Shown here: piece by piece, positions 39,747 through 52,200 of the stretch
Layout of the letters: every line of letters begins with the position of its first letter
How positions within the stretch are numbered: position 1 is the first letter of the stretch
Assembly (NCBI GenBank): GCA_023101725.1
Contig: JALJCO010010476.1
Coordinates: forward strand, 1,984,001 to 2,048,000
Direction of reading: 5' to 3'
DNA length: 64,000 nt
Origin: Atherinomorus stipes
Taxonomy: Eukaryota; Chordata; Actinopteri; Atheriniformes; Atherinidae
Position numbers and translations under genes: made by a program
Notes under the pieces: generated by a model
The model's input: the letters and a program-made list of their open reading frames with translations, nothing else
What the model was told of the DNA's origin: nothing
The model's database searches: none

Positions 39747-40400
39747 ACTTGTCAGAACTGAGGAATGGGGGAAAGTTTAAGCTTGGTCCTTGAGGAGAAT
39801 TTGCACGGGAATGATAGTTAACCTTTCTGTAATCCAAAGCAATACTGGAATGGCTTTAGGATAAGAGCGATTGCAGATGAATGGCTCAACCAAAGCAGAT
39901 ATATAAACCTCAGAGAACATCTGTGGGGAGAAGTTAAAATGCCCACTTCATCTGGTCTGACAAAGCTCAAGGGCAGTCAAGAAAAAGGCAGTCCCTCCAG
40001 AAAGTTGCAATGCTCCAATTTCAAATATTAAGAGAAATTCAACCAAAGACAAATTATTCAAGCAACAAACCTTGTTCTCCTGCTAATATGAGAAATTTGA
40101 GTTTGCTACATTTTGTATTTTATATATTCCACCCCTGTTTATTTTTATAGTTACAACTGCAGCATCGCAACTTTCTGGAGGGACTGAAAAGGGGATGAAC
40201 TGCTTAGACTCAGTTGTGCTAAGCCTGTTGAGAGTTACCAAACATGAGTTAAAGCTGCAATGGGCTATATGTACAGCTCTTTTACTTCCTGAATTTAGGG
40301 TGAATTTCAATTCCTGTCCTAACCCTCAATCTTAACCCTCAATAGCAAAAATGCGCACTCCCACGGAGTGCAAGTGCTGTCCCGATTCTCAGAAAGTTAA

Positions 40401-40796
40401 AGGGGAACTTCGTTTTTTTTCAATCTGGACCTATTTTCTAGTATGAAATATGTTCATTTACTCACCCAGACAGTTTTGGATTGAATTGGGAGAATTACAT
40501 AAAAGTGTAGGAGGAAAAAAAACAAAAAAAAAAAAAAAAAAAAAAAAGGGGGTGTCCGACTAAAGATTCGTAGCAAAACGCTGGTGAAATGAAGGAGGTT
40601 GTGCCAGATAATGCCTTATATAGAGGCTGCACGCGGTTGTCCCATCACTGCCATTATATAGCGCATACGCTGATTTGGAGTGGATCTAAATATCTCCCGA
40701 CGGAATTCAAGTTGCACCAAAACTATCTGGGTGAGTAAATGAACATATTTCATACTAGAAAATAGGTCCAGATTGAAAAAAAAACGAAGTTCCCCT
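40401..40796. mobile_element. Nested TTAA element with about 100-bp inverted repeats
   Basis: The element is flanked by TTAA (40397-40400 and 40797-40800). The arms start AGGGGAACTTCGTTTTTTTT and run through CAATCTGGACCTATTTTCTA and GTATGAAATATGTTCATTTA, then CTCACCCAGA; they are almost perfect inverted copies. The high arm identity suggests recent activity. A long A-run (40521-40547) lies inside. Confidence 0.88.
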
Positions 40797-40940
40797 TTAA
40801 GTTAAGGGGCAAGTTTGAGGGCTGAATCGCCCTTGATATTGAGATTCTCACCCACCACCCTTGTGATTAAGGGCTACCCAGAATGCAAGCGGCAAAGAAG
40901 GCGAGATACAAATTTTCTTTGTTAATGGAGATATAAATAT

Positions 40941-41389
40941 CAGGGCCTGAAATTTACTGCGGGATTGCAGGAATCGCGCATAATACCATCAACTCCCGCA
41001 AACTTCGCTCTTATGATGCAGGAAATTCCTGCTTGCAATTGCAGCAACGTAATGTGCAGTGAACGTTTGCATCGGAGCCATAAAATAACGTAGAATAAAG
41101 GGCTCTACACATTGAGGCGACGCCGCTCCTCCATTCATTCAAAAGGAGGGACGTGCGTCAGCCCTATAGCTCGCGCTCCCTTTCTCTCTCTCCCTCTCTG
41201 ACCTGTCAGATGTCGCGTTGATAAACCAACCATTGTTGGCGGATTTCCCACCGGTAAGACACTTTCACGGAGTCTTTACCTGTGGTAAAGTGCCCTGTAA
41301 ATATCCCCCCCAAAGTATACAAATCCCCCCTTGGTGAAGGATGCAAGGGGGAAATTCCCCCCATTTTGAGAAGTGAATTTCAAGCCCTG
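40941..41389. mobile_element. Nested hAT-like element
   Basis: The ends CAGGGCCTGAAATTTACT and AGTGAATTTCAAGCCCTG are inverted. CAGGGC..GAAATT ends are typical of a fish hAT group. Only AATAT is shared between the flanks, so the duplication is degenerate or the ends are slightly misplaced. Confidence 0.55.
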
Positions 41390-43253
41390 AATATTACGAA
41401 AACCATTGTATTATATTAGTTTAGGCCCATGTTATGGATTAGTTACCTTATCGCTGCATAATATGTATTTTTATTTTAAAATCTTTTGTCAATAGCGGCC
41501 GGTGCGGTCAAGCCATGTTGCTATCGTTAAAGTTAGTTAATGTTAAAAAATAATTATTTTTCTTGCCGCTAATGTCGTTTTATCAAGATAACAGCCTGTA
41601 TAACGTGCTTGTGCCGTTAATGGTATAAGACGAGCGGGCTGATGTCATCTCCCGTAGTCGCAGAGTTATGAAACGATAATTCTGTTTCATTCCTTCTGTA
41701 AACAAAGCTCCTCGCACTCTTCGCAGGTCGAGTCCTAATAACAATTGTCAATCAGGTGATGTGCAGGCCAACTGACTGGCAGTCATCCAGGAATTCACAG
41801 AACCATAGTTACCTACGTAATTTTTTGTTATAGCTGGTGTTTACCTTTCAATAAGCCGTGGTGTGCAGTGACAGCTGAATATGTCCATGGTTAGGCAGGG
41901 TTAACACTGAAAATAAATGTAAATAAAGTAAATTGTTGTTGTTCTTCTTCTTTTTCTTCTGAATTGACAGACTCAACGCTGCTTTGGCGTATTGCTGCCC
42001 CTCACAGTTTGAAGACGTATCTGCATTTAAGGGTGTCCCATTTCTAAGTCACAAAATAGCCCTTAACACTTGGCTTTGAGGGCTACTAATATTAAGGATT
42101 GAGCTTGAGGGCTAAGATAGGAATTGGAATTGGCCCTTAAGGTAGCTTCTTTGTATCCTGTCTTTTGTTACTGGAGGAACTGATTAATCCAGGTCTGCCT
42201 GGATTAAGGTGTAGATTGTTAGGTAGAAATTGAAAATGTACCCACTTAACTCTCAAAAATAGTGGCTACTACTACCCTGATTAAAGATACATGGCTAAAA
42301 GGTGTCTTGGGCAGTATCAAACCCTTACTGGGAAGTTCTTATTTTAGAAGTCCAGGTGACTTAAAGATGAGCTCTTTCGAATACTTTCTCATTTCCTCAA
42401 TTTCTTACATTTCCCTCTTAAGGAGATAAATTGCCTCAGCTGGGCACATGCTGTGGCCCTTTAAGTCAAACCCATTAGACTCATTATCTACTGATGAGGA
42501 AGATTTGTCTTCTGGAAGTCGAGTGACACTACATCACTGACGTGCAGGGCAGAAAAAAAGATGTGCTGAGAAACTGTCACACATTAGCCTCAACTTTAAT
42601 AGGAGAGACTCTGAGAAGAGAATGATAAATACATGTCTCATCTTGATGCACTGCAAAGGGCTGGAAGGTCTATGAAGCAAACTAGGCTAAGGGGTGAAAC
42701 TTCCAGCAACATTATTTTTTTAACCTCAGAAAATATGCAGTAAGTATTTTCTGGAAATGACGATTGGAAAAAAAAAAAACCTTGTTCAAAAAATATGTTC
42801 TCAATTTCTTTCTTTCTTTCCTTATTTTAAAGCAATCATTTTGAGAAGTTTTGTTAAAAATGCTTTTTTGCAGTTCATTTCATTTACATCCTATTAGGGC
42901 ATCATTTTACCTGTGACCATTACAGTGACAGATTACAGTGAGAGTATTTGAGATATAGTGAGTAGACATTTCTTTCCTTGCATTTCACAGGTTTTCTTTC
43001 AGACAATTTGCGTTTTTGCAGGTCATACAAACTATAGCCTGTCACTCTAGTACCGTTACTGAAGTGAGCTGGCTTTTTGCCAAGATGTTCTTCAGCTGGT
43101 CGAGACGGGACTTCACTGCTTCTCTGTATTTAACCCTCTCAGTGGGAAAGCCACAAAAATGGCAAAAAGCCAGCTATATCTCCAGAAAGAGGGCCTAAAT
43201 CTGTTACCACTTTCCAGCACTTGATAGCGGACATGTGAATCTTCAATACAAAC

Positions 43254-44147
43254 CAATTGACCTATGGCTAAGCCACACCCCCTCCACTCACTCGGACAAA
43301 CAACATTCGGTGACAGGCACTATGTGACATCTCGGGAGATGACAGCTGTCAACACGGACAGCAGACGTGTGATCAGACAGGGAGATCATGACAAGATAAA
43401 TTAAAAAACATAAAAACAAACAAAAAGAAATTGTTCACAAGTCTTAAACTGGGAGTAGAAATCAAGCCTGTGAAGTCTCTGGAATGTGACTAGTGCGCGC
43501 TCCCTCAGTTTCTTGCCCAAACTACTGCTTGGCTGCTGTTGTGCCAAAAAGTGATCATCTGACAAAAACTGATCAAACAGCCACGGAAGCGAAGCAATCT
43601 GGCTGCAGCTTGGAAGCCAGAGGCGTGTCGTTATCGATGTTACTACACGACACCTGTACTACACGACAGCGTCTTATGTACCGTTACCACATACCAAAAC
43701 TAGCATGTTTAGCTAGCGTTAGCCAACTTAAACCAACGTTAGGGAAGGTAACTTCATATTTCTCTCAAGCAAAGTGACAACATGTGCCTCAAATACAGTG
43801 TTCCCTTACCTTAGAACAAATGTAGACATCCTTGTTAACTTTATCCACGTTTAGTTGATGTTGTGGTCTGCCACAAAACTTTGGCTTGATGTGACTTGGT
43901 AAAAGGCAAAAAAATACATCCTGTCACCCAGCCTCTCAGGATACCTAGTGTCGGAGTTGCATGTATCCCATGCACACCGTTTGACCATTTTAAACTAAAA
44001 AGAACTCATAAAAACGAACAAAAACGGACTAACTTCAATGCATTTCAATGGACGTTCAAGCAGAGAATGTCTGAGTGTATGGGATAGCTGCGCGCCCTGT
44101 GATTGGCTTATCGCGTTTGGGGGCGTGGTTTAGCCATAGGTCAATTG
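43254..44147. mobile_element. Inverted-repeat DNA element (family shared with 56551)
   Basis: The left end reads AATTGACCTATGGCTAAGCC followed by ACACCCCCTCCA. The right end is its inverted copy (GGGGGCGTGGTTTAGCCATA followed by GGTCAATT). The 890-bp interior holds a CTAGCGTTAGCC-containing stretch and no transposase. The palindromic CAATTG at both ends hides the exact boundary and duplication. Confidence 0.65.
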
Positions 44148-45020
44148 GGCGACATAAAGTGAGGCACAAGGGGGTCTATATAAAATTTATGAGGAAATTG
44201 TGTTTGAAGGCACCATACAGAGCTGATGAGGAAATGCAAATGGTTGGTGATATACTGTGGAGTGGATTACAGAGAAAGCATGCAACTTATCAAAACACTT
44301 TTTCACCGCTAATGAAGTACTTTCTCAACTGAAAGGGAATACTTGCCGCCAAAGGATGATGACTGGCCCTCTAGCTAAAGTGAAAGTGATGCTTCTGTTG
44401 GAAATCATGGTGCACCTGTCTGTAAAAACGTACTCGAAGCAAGGGAGATGACAACTTTGAGGCTTTGCCAGACCAAGGTCAGAAAGGCAGAATTCAAATA
44501 TTAAAGGGGAGTTTCTGGACACGATTGAGGCAGCAGAGATGGAAAACATTGAAAAAAATACTAAAAAATCTGGGGGAGCAGCATGGGTCCAGTTGGTCTG
44601 ACACTGGTCTGAGTCAAAGCAGGGTGGAGTGTTGGCAATGATCTGAGCAAGTTAGTTGTGAAAAACCTTTTGGTGATGAATGTTTTTGCTACAAGCTCAG
44701 CAATTAGCACCACACAGCTACTCTAGTCCCATGTCTGCTTCACCACTAATAGGTTAAGGAAGTTAACCCTGAAGCTAGCAGCAGCTTTACCCAGGAGGGA
44801 GTCACCTCTCCTCAGCCTCCTGAGTTTGGTTTGGAGGTGGAAGTAGGAAATTTTAACAGCAGATGTTGTAGTTTTCACCAACATTGTAGGCAGGAGACCA
44901 GAGCAGCACGGTTACTAAAACCTCACAGAAAATGTTGCTTCAGGAGCAAAATGACCAGACAGAAAGAGAGGAAAATAACTGGTCATTTTTTTCTGAACGT
45001 TCCTGTGGGTGTGTTATTTA

Positions 45021-46092
45021 CCGTAAATCCTCTAATAGTGACCTCTATTCTATAACAAACCGTCCCTCTATTAATTTCCAGGGGTAGTGTTGAGAAAAGT
45101 AAATAATTTCTATCCCTCTAATACAAGCCTCTTTATTTTTTTCCAATGAGAGGATGCTGTTTGCTATGTCCGACCCCGAGCGCTTGTGTGCATGAAGGCA
45201 CGAACACGGTACTTCCTCTTCCTGCAGAGCATGTGCGAGCCGAGGCATAAAAACAAAACACAGCAGCAACATGGCGACTACCGGCACCGATAAACAGAGA
45301 AGAAAGTTTCATGTTAAATTAAAGAAACCGTCCTGGAGTATGCACACGAACATTCTGGAGCAAAAGCTGCAAAGCATTTCGATGTTGACCCAAGACTAAT
45401 CAGGTATTGGAAAAAGCAACAGAATAAACTGTCCGGAGCTGAGAAAAGCCGAGTGCATCTAAGCAGAGGGGGGAGGAAAAATCAGCCAGGACTTGGAGAC
45501 AGCGCTTATTGTTTAGATTCATGACATGCAAGAGAAACAGAACAGAGAGGTAATTGTACTACACTGTTTTTCATGCAGCAATTTTCAATAAATGAGCCCA
45601 GTGCATTTTACTGGGTTCAAACTGACACAAAATATTGATTTATTCATTGTGATCCATTTGAAAAACATAAATATAAGCCTCTCTTCTAATAAAAGCCCCT
45701 GTCCTTGGTGCCCTGATACAAATATAAGCCCTGGTCACTATAGCCCCTTTCAGACTTGCACTGGAAAGCTGTAATATTGCGGACTCTGTACTTTATAACG
45801 CGTGCATTCAGACATGCAATCCGCTCTTTTACCCCGGAGATGTTGCGGACATGTACCGGCTGGACCCCATGTCATAAGAGCGGAAATGTTGCGGCACATC
45901 GTTATGGCTGAATGCACAAGGAAATGTTCCGGACAGAGTTGAAGGGAGAGTGGGGCTCTCCTGATGTCTGAAAGCATAAGTCCGCAACAAAGCAGCATGT
46001 TTGAAAAGACGAATCCGTTTAAAGAGCGGATGAACTCTACCGCTCATGTTCCGCAATGCAAGTCTGAAAACGGCTCAATTGAGGATTTACAG
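45021..46092 (+). mobile_element. Pogo/Tigger-like transposon remnant with HTH domain
   Basis: Ends CCGTAAATCCTCTAATAG and TTGAGGATTTACAG are inverted and flanked by TA (45019-45020 and 46093-46094), the Tc1/mariner target. At 45324-45432 the plus strand reads ETVLEYAHEHSGAKAAKHF then DVDPRLIRYWKKQQ, a helix-turn-helix like the DNA-binding half of pogo-type transposases. An ATG at 45271 opens a related N-terminus but in a different frame, so a frameshift near 45320 breaks it, and the frame stops soon after. The catalytic domain is absent. A further element (45742-46075) is inserted near the right end. Confidence 0.7.
45742..46075. mobile_element. Inverted-repeat element nested in the pogo-like remnant
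   Basis: Ends AGCCCCTTTCAGACTTGCA and TGCAAGTCTGAAAACGGCT match over 17 of 19 bases when inverted. Inner TTGCGGAC/GTCCGCAAC and CCGCTC/GAGCGG words repeat in both orientations. It separates GGTCACTAT from TTGAGGATTTAC of the host, which are expected to be continuous there. A target duplication could not be read. Confidence 0.65.
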
Positions 46093-49000
46093 TAACTCAC
46101 TCAGCAAAGCAGATGCTATATAAATGCAACAAGCCAGGTTCAATCCAAGTGTCTCTCTGACCCTCTTTCTCATCTGCCTACTGTACAATAAATGACAACA
46201 GAATCCACACAATGTTAAAAATATAGCTTTTTTTTTTCTTCTAATGTGTTTTTAATATGTACATTGTTGTAAACTGTCCTAGTTTTTTTTATTGATGTAC
46301 AGCAGTCCGATTTAGCAACTTTTCAATTTTGATTGGTCTTTTGGAATCTATAACTGCTGCCAACCTGTGATGCCACAAAATTAGAGAAGTAATTTTACAG
46401 CCATCATAAACATGTAAATCTGATTTACAGTGTAATATATGCCTTAAAAAACTTTTAAAACTCTGTCCCTAAAGGGTTAAAAAAAATCGAGTCTGGGATG
46501 AGTTAAAGTCTGGGATAAGAATACTTATCAGCTACACTTTTTAAGGGCACATGGTGATCCTGTGACATGTAACAGCGTCTAACTTATCAAGAGGGACCAA
46601 AGCTTTGCTAGGAGGAAAAAAAAAGGCTCCCTTTACTAATCAGCAGCTAAACACATCATCCCCACAGACACACAGTAATTAATGGCTTCTTTTTTTTCTC
46701 CAAAATCTGTTAATTGACTTTCCTGACAAAACTAAGAAAACCCATTGAGGTTACCCCAAATCACTATGATGACAACCTATATGAGGCAAATGTACAAAAC
46801 TTTTTTGCATCAGCCAGAGAAAAACATTTCAGCAGCCCTGAGTTCTCATGTGTGTTCTGAAATGGTTTGTGAAATCCTCTACTTGGTTTCTAGCACATAG
46901 GAAGTGCTGATGGAAGCCCTGGCAAAGTAACTGCTCTGAGCTGATGTGGGAATGTGGCTAATTCACTGTAATATACTACGGCCTTTTTAGGAAGATTTAT
47001 AATTAATCCAAGTAGAATGAGGAATTCTCAGTGTCCGTCCGCCCCCCCCCCCCCACCTGGTTAACTTAACACCATTATAAAGCAAAGTGGGAAAAAAGAT
47101 GACTGTCTGACTTTCTGCTACTCTGAACAGCTGAAAATGCATCACTCATATTTACACACCTAACAGCAAAGGAATGTCCCCTCTCCAAAGCAGAACCAGC
47201 CCCACTTGTATACACAATCGCTCTATCAATGATTACCCCGAGTAAGCCAAAGAGAATGATTTAGCCTCCTTAAAACAGACACATACCTGCCATTCTGTTG
47301 ATTTAGGATTAAACAGGGTGAGACGTATGAGGCTTTGTGAAGTGGCAACAACAGTCCGACAGCATCTACTTCACCTTTTCAACAAAGAAGGCAGGCAAAG
47401 GAAATCCTTCAGAAGCTGCGCCCATGCCTGTTTCACATATTGAACCTCACCCCCGCAAATGTTGCAATAACCTGAGGTCTAAGCAAGCATGTGTCCACAG
47501 GGCAGGGCATATCCCTGATTAAAGGCAGGAAACACAGTCATCTTACAATATGTACAATACATAAAAGCACAAACACTAAACTGTCCTGAGCCACACTTCA
47601 TTTAGCAAGATAAGTTTACTCAAAGAGGACATTGGAAAGATGACTGCACAACTGAAAAATCCCTGTTTGACTTTGCAGCAGCAAAAGCCCAACTCCATCT
47701 TCCTGTGAACAAATTCAAAGGGATCATTCACCTTCAAAATCATTTCCTCACAACAATTTCCCAACTAATTGGGAGCAGAGAGGCTTAACTGAAGTCTCAT
47801 CATCTGTTTCCAACGTGTCATCCCCAGTAATATGTTGTGACAGAATGGGACATAAATTATTCTGATTGCATGCAAATCCCCTAAATAGAATCAGAGCTTG
47901 TGCTAGACAGACATGCTTCATCCTGTCACACATTGTTAGACAAATACATTTAACACCCTAATGCTTTTCAGCATACAATTACAATGTAAAGATGGCATCT
48001 ACAGCAATATGTTGCCCACAAAGGTTGTATAGCAATATGTTGTTTCACTGACATCTTTCAGAGAAGTCAGTAAAAGAAATTCATTCTTTGTGGAACAGAT
48101 GTACATAAGACTGATTTTACTTAGATGTGATCATAGTTTGGGATGCTCATAATTTGATCTCATTAAGCACATCAGTAAAAATGTTGTGCATGTTTTATTT
48201 CTCTCTGTATTAAAAAATTTCCTGCTGAGAGGAACTGATTTGATGACCATATGATACCAGATGGTTGTCAAATTTAATGATCATGCAAAGATTTAACGTT
48301 GTGTCGAACAGGAATACCAAGACTATATGAAAAAGCATGCACTGAAAAGAAAAATGAGCAGTAACAAATGTCGAGCTACTGACAGGCTTTAATAATGTAA
48401 ACAAGGCCGACTTGATGTTAAAGCTGAGTTTAGCAAGAAAAAAAATCTATTCTTAGTAGAATAATGATTCAGAGAGTTATAACATCTAACTTCTTCATAT
48501 AAATAAGAATTTTGTGTGTTTCTTGAGATTAATTGGCAGACAAGGGAAGAGGGAGTTCTATTCATGCCAATGTGCCTTTGTATGCTCTCAGGGACACAGC
48601 TTGAAATGCTGATTTAGTTCATTTTAGTGACTACAATTATTGGGTGGAATCAACAACATCCTAACATGAAAACAAAATCTGAAAAGAGTAAAAATGTAGA
48701 CATTAGTCCTCTCTGAATACAACCGTTTAAAAACAGACAAGCTCCCTGACTTTCTTACAGTCCACTGCCTGTTCTATTTCATATGAAACAACAGAGAACA
48801 CCTGTGGTGTGGCTAAAACACAAATAAATCAATGTAGCTGTTCAGCCAGCACGAGCGGAAAACAGTAATTAACAACAAACTGACAATGATGCTTTATAAT
48901 TTGTAGACTATTATATAAAATATGGAAATAAAATGAGACAATTTATAGATATTGCCCTCTAAATAATTGATATATTCCACATAACTAGGTTTGGCTCGTG

Positions 49001-49252
49001 GCAATCTTTAAGGGAGGACTAACTGTACATTGCCATTGGTAGCTTAGAAGTGATGGAAAATCTTCCTTTTAACTCTCCTATTAAAATTACTGAGTGCAAT
49101 AAAAATCTATGTGGGGGAAAAATTATATTATTGAAAACTTAATTCCAATTATTATATACCACAACACGAAACTACTTATATCTTTTTGTGAAGTTCTTTG
49201 TTATACATGAGAACAGACATATAGCAGAAAATGGGAACTTACTGACTGTAAA

Positions 49253-49724
49253 TAGGGCTGGGTGATATGGATCGGATATCATATCATGATATATTTTTTT
49301 TAGATCACGATATACAATACTGGTATTTTTACCCTAATTTGCGTAGAAGTTTCATTTTATATGAAACACTTGCTTTTTAGTATTGAAACATGTTTAGCTT
49401 ATAGCTCCACTTCAGTCATAAAATTGACAAAACACTGGTTAGAAATGTATGTTAAATTGAAATAATTCAAGATAGTTGACTGGCCCTTTATGATTTCTTT
49501 GTAGAAGTCTTGGGTTGTCTTGTAGAAACTATCTTCCACACAGATAGTTTAAATAATCAGGTGACACATTTTTTTGTCAGGCAAGGTGTAGCCAGGTCAT
49601 TGCGAAAAATAAAACAAAAGTATTTGCACAACTAATACCGCGATATAACAGTATATTTAAATATCATATCTCTTTCATGTAAATATCATATCGTGATATC
49701 ATACCGGTATATCGCCCAGCCCTA
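49253..49724. mobile_element. hAT-type MITE with exact 8-bp duplication
   Basis: Inverted ends TAGGGCTGGGTGATATGG and ATATCGCCCAGCCCTA are flanked by identical ACTGTAAA (49245-49252 and 49725-49732). GATATCATATC repeats fill both subterminal regions. The 472-bp element has no coding frame. Confidence 0.9.
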
Positions 49725-50209
49725 ACTGTAAAGTCTGTTTAGTGACACAGAGGTTATGCATTTAAGAAAGGGAAGATCACACTCATTATGTATTGCAAGA
49801 AAAAAGGAAAAAGAAAGATGCAAACTATGAATTTGTTTCCACATCTGAGAGTTTTAGAAATGAAATGATGTGAAAGCAGCCAGATCCTAGCTTCTGTATC
49901 ACATGATGGTGGTAGCCTATCAGATGTCATGATGATGTTGCTACTGTTAGTGATGATGATGATGTTTTGGTATCTTTCAGTACTTTAATGCAGGTCATTG
50001 CACATTATGTTTTGGTCAATTTATGATACTACTATTACATTTTATAATTGAACATTTTCCACTGAAAACATTTAAATGATCTTAACCTGTGCTTAAGTTA
50101 TTTGATAACTAAAATAAGTTTATAATTTCTTTTTTGTTTGTTTAATTTCTTCATCAATAAAATTTATTATTGTTTCTCATGTTTTACCTATAGCCTATCT
50201 AATATTGCC

Positions 50210-50849
50210 CTTGGGATCAAAAGTGTCGGTATCAGTATTGGTATCAAAAAGTACCATAAACGACTGATATACTACTGGTAACAGATTCAGATGGGTGCGG
50301 GTCAGTAGTCTAAAACTGGACCTGCAGCAGGACTTTGGAGGAAAGCTGATGTCCCACAGACGGAAGCTGGAGCGTTACAGCACTTCGACGCTCATCCGAC
50401 TTTCTGCTTCATGTCGCTCAGACAAAACTCTTAAGTTGTCATCAACCATCATGAAGATGGTTGATGACAACCACATATGAGCAGAACGCACCATATTCCA
50501 CGTTCTACAGTTGATTGTTTCCGCGGGTCTCGTAGGTGTCGTTCTTCACCAGTTTAACGTGGACCCGCTGGTCTTTATTTCAAACTAAAGCGCATCACGG
50601 CATTCACGTGTTGAGGGTGGATCAGAACCAGTTAAGAGATGAAGACCCGCCCTTTCTGTGGGCTTTTATTGGCATTATTCTCTGAGCTACGTTTGGAGGG
50701 AAATAAATACAGAAAAGAACATGTGGAGAAAATCGTTCACCTGCACCTGCAATGTTAGGTGCATCGGTGCAACAAAGAAAAAAAGTTAGGCGCACTGAGC
50801 AAATTTTGGGTCGCTTATGCAACTAAAATTGTCGCAGTCTGGAGCCCTG
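50210..50849. mobile_element. Probable hAT-derived segment, one end recognisable
   Basis: The right end reads TTGTCGCAGTCTGGAGCCCTG, whose inverse begins CAGGGCTC, a common fish hAT terminus. The left part starts with GGTATCAGTATTGGTATC repeats that may belong to another element. A perfect hairpin lies at 50435-50471. The left boundary is not visible. Confidence 0.35.
50435..50471. repeat. Perfect 16-bp hairpin with 5-base loop
   Basis: GTTGTCATCAACCATC (50435-50450), loop ATGAA, then the exact reverse complement (50456-50471). Confidence 0.9.
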
Positions 50850-52200
50850 AATGATGTTTCTGCTTTGTGGGAACCTTTCTGAATGGAGTAATAAAATGCA
50901 TAGTAGGCCTATTCTCCTTACTGCTGTGTGGACACAGCAGGTCCCTTACATTTTTCAAAAACATACGTTAGATTAATTTGGTGATTGTCTACTGCCCATA
51001 GATCCAAGTGTGCATGGCTATCCGTCTCTCCATGCAACCTGTCTAGGGGGTATCCCTCTTGCCCAATAAGAACTGTGACTGTCTCCAGTCCCCCATATTA
51101 CCCAGAAATAGAATAGGTGGGTAAATATAAGGAATGGAGGATCTATTTTTGCAAAGCTTTGCTTTGCTAGCTTCTCTCTTGTCTTGAAGTCTTAGTAAAG
51201 AGCAGTGAGGTGTACTATGCAAGCTATGCAAGACAACAATAAATTATTGAGAATGAGAGAATAATTCCCTCGTGCAAGGACATGGACTTCTGAACTCTGG
51301 TGAACTTCTGAACAAAACAACAAACATAAATTCATGTTGTTTAAAAGTGTAATTCAACTTGCAATGACAACATCCTGTTAGCTTAAAATGCTACTTTAGT
51401 TTTGTTTCACTGGGTACTTAACATTTGGCAAAAGAATAACTGTTAACAAAAAATACTGCTGCTGGGATATTTGGCCAAAAATAGTACATTTAGACTGATG
51501 TTGACTGATTTATACATCACCTACTGTAAAATAAATGAACAGATAAGTGGGGACCTAAGGATTTTGACTAATTCTCATAGAGAATCAAATACTCGATGCC
51601 TAGTGATTCAGCGTGGTCAAGCAAGGGTTATGGAACAGCTAGCTGATGTACAGTACAGCTGGTGATAACTACACAAAAAAATTACTTTCAGGATGGAAAC
51701 TTGGAGTGCAGCAAGTTCCCCTGAAACAAATAAAAAAACTGATAGTGGCATTTAAATGCACAGTTGATGGCAAGTCCCACAGTGGCTACATTTTTTATAT
51801 ATAGTAATCAGTAATTGACAAGATATGCTCATGTTGGATGATACTTTTAAAAACCCATTTATTCCATTTGATTTGGTACTGCATGCCTCTGATGCTTGGT
51901 AACAAATGCACCAAACTAGAACTCGCAATTTTAGTCATGCATTTGCTGATTAATGCTACACTTGTGAGGTTATTTGGAGGGCATGTAAGATCTAATTAAA
52001 GATTTCTCAGCAGATATTCATGCTTTTAGTCTGCAATTTTTATCAAGCAGATGGATCTTTGAAACTTCCAAAGTAAAAGGTCTGACCTCAAAAGTTTCAG
52101 ATTTACACTTTTCAAAGAAAGGGACAAATTGGTTTATTTCACTACACAAGCTGGATACATGATCCCCGTCCCAGTTCCCTCAAAGCAACTACATGTTTAC

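Larger units (their letters stand above)
40298..42136. mobile_element. PIF/Harbinger-like element hosting two further insertions
   Basis: Inverted ends GGGTGAATTTCAATTCCT and AGGAATTGGAATTGGCCC are flanked by TTA (40295-40297 and 42137-42139). Subterminal CCTAACCCTCAATC and GATTGAGCTTGAGGGCTA also mirror each other. A TTAA element (40401-40796) and a hAT-like element (40941-41389) lie inside. No transposase frame remains. Confidence 0.7.
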
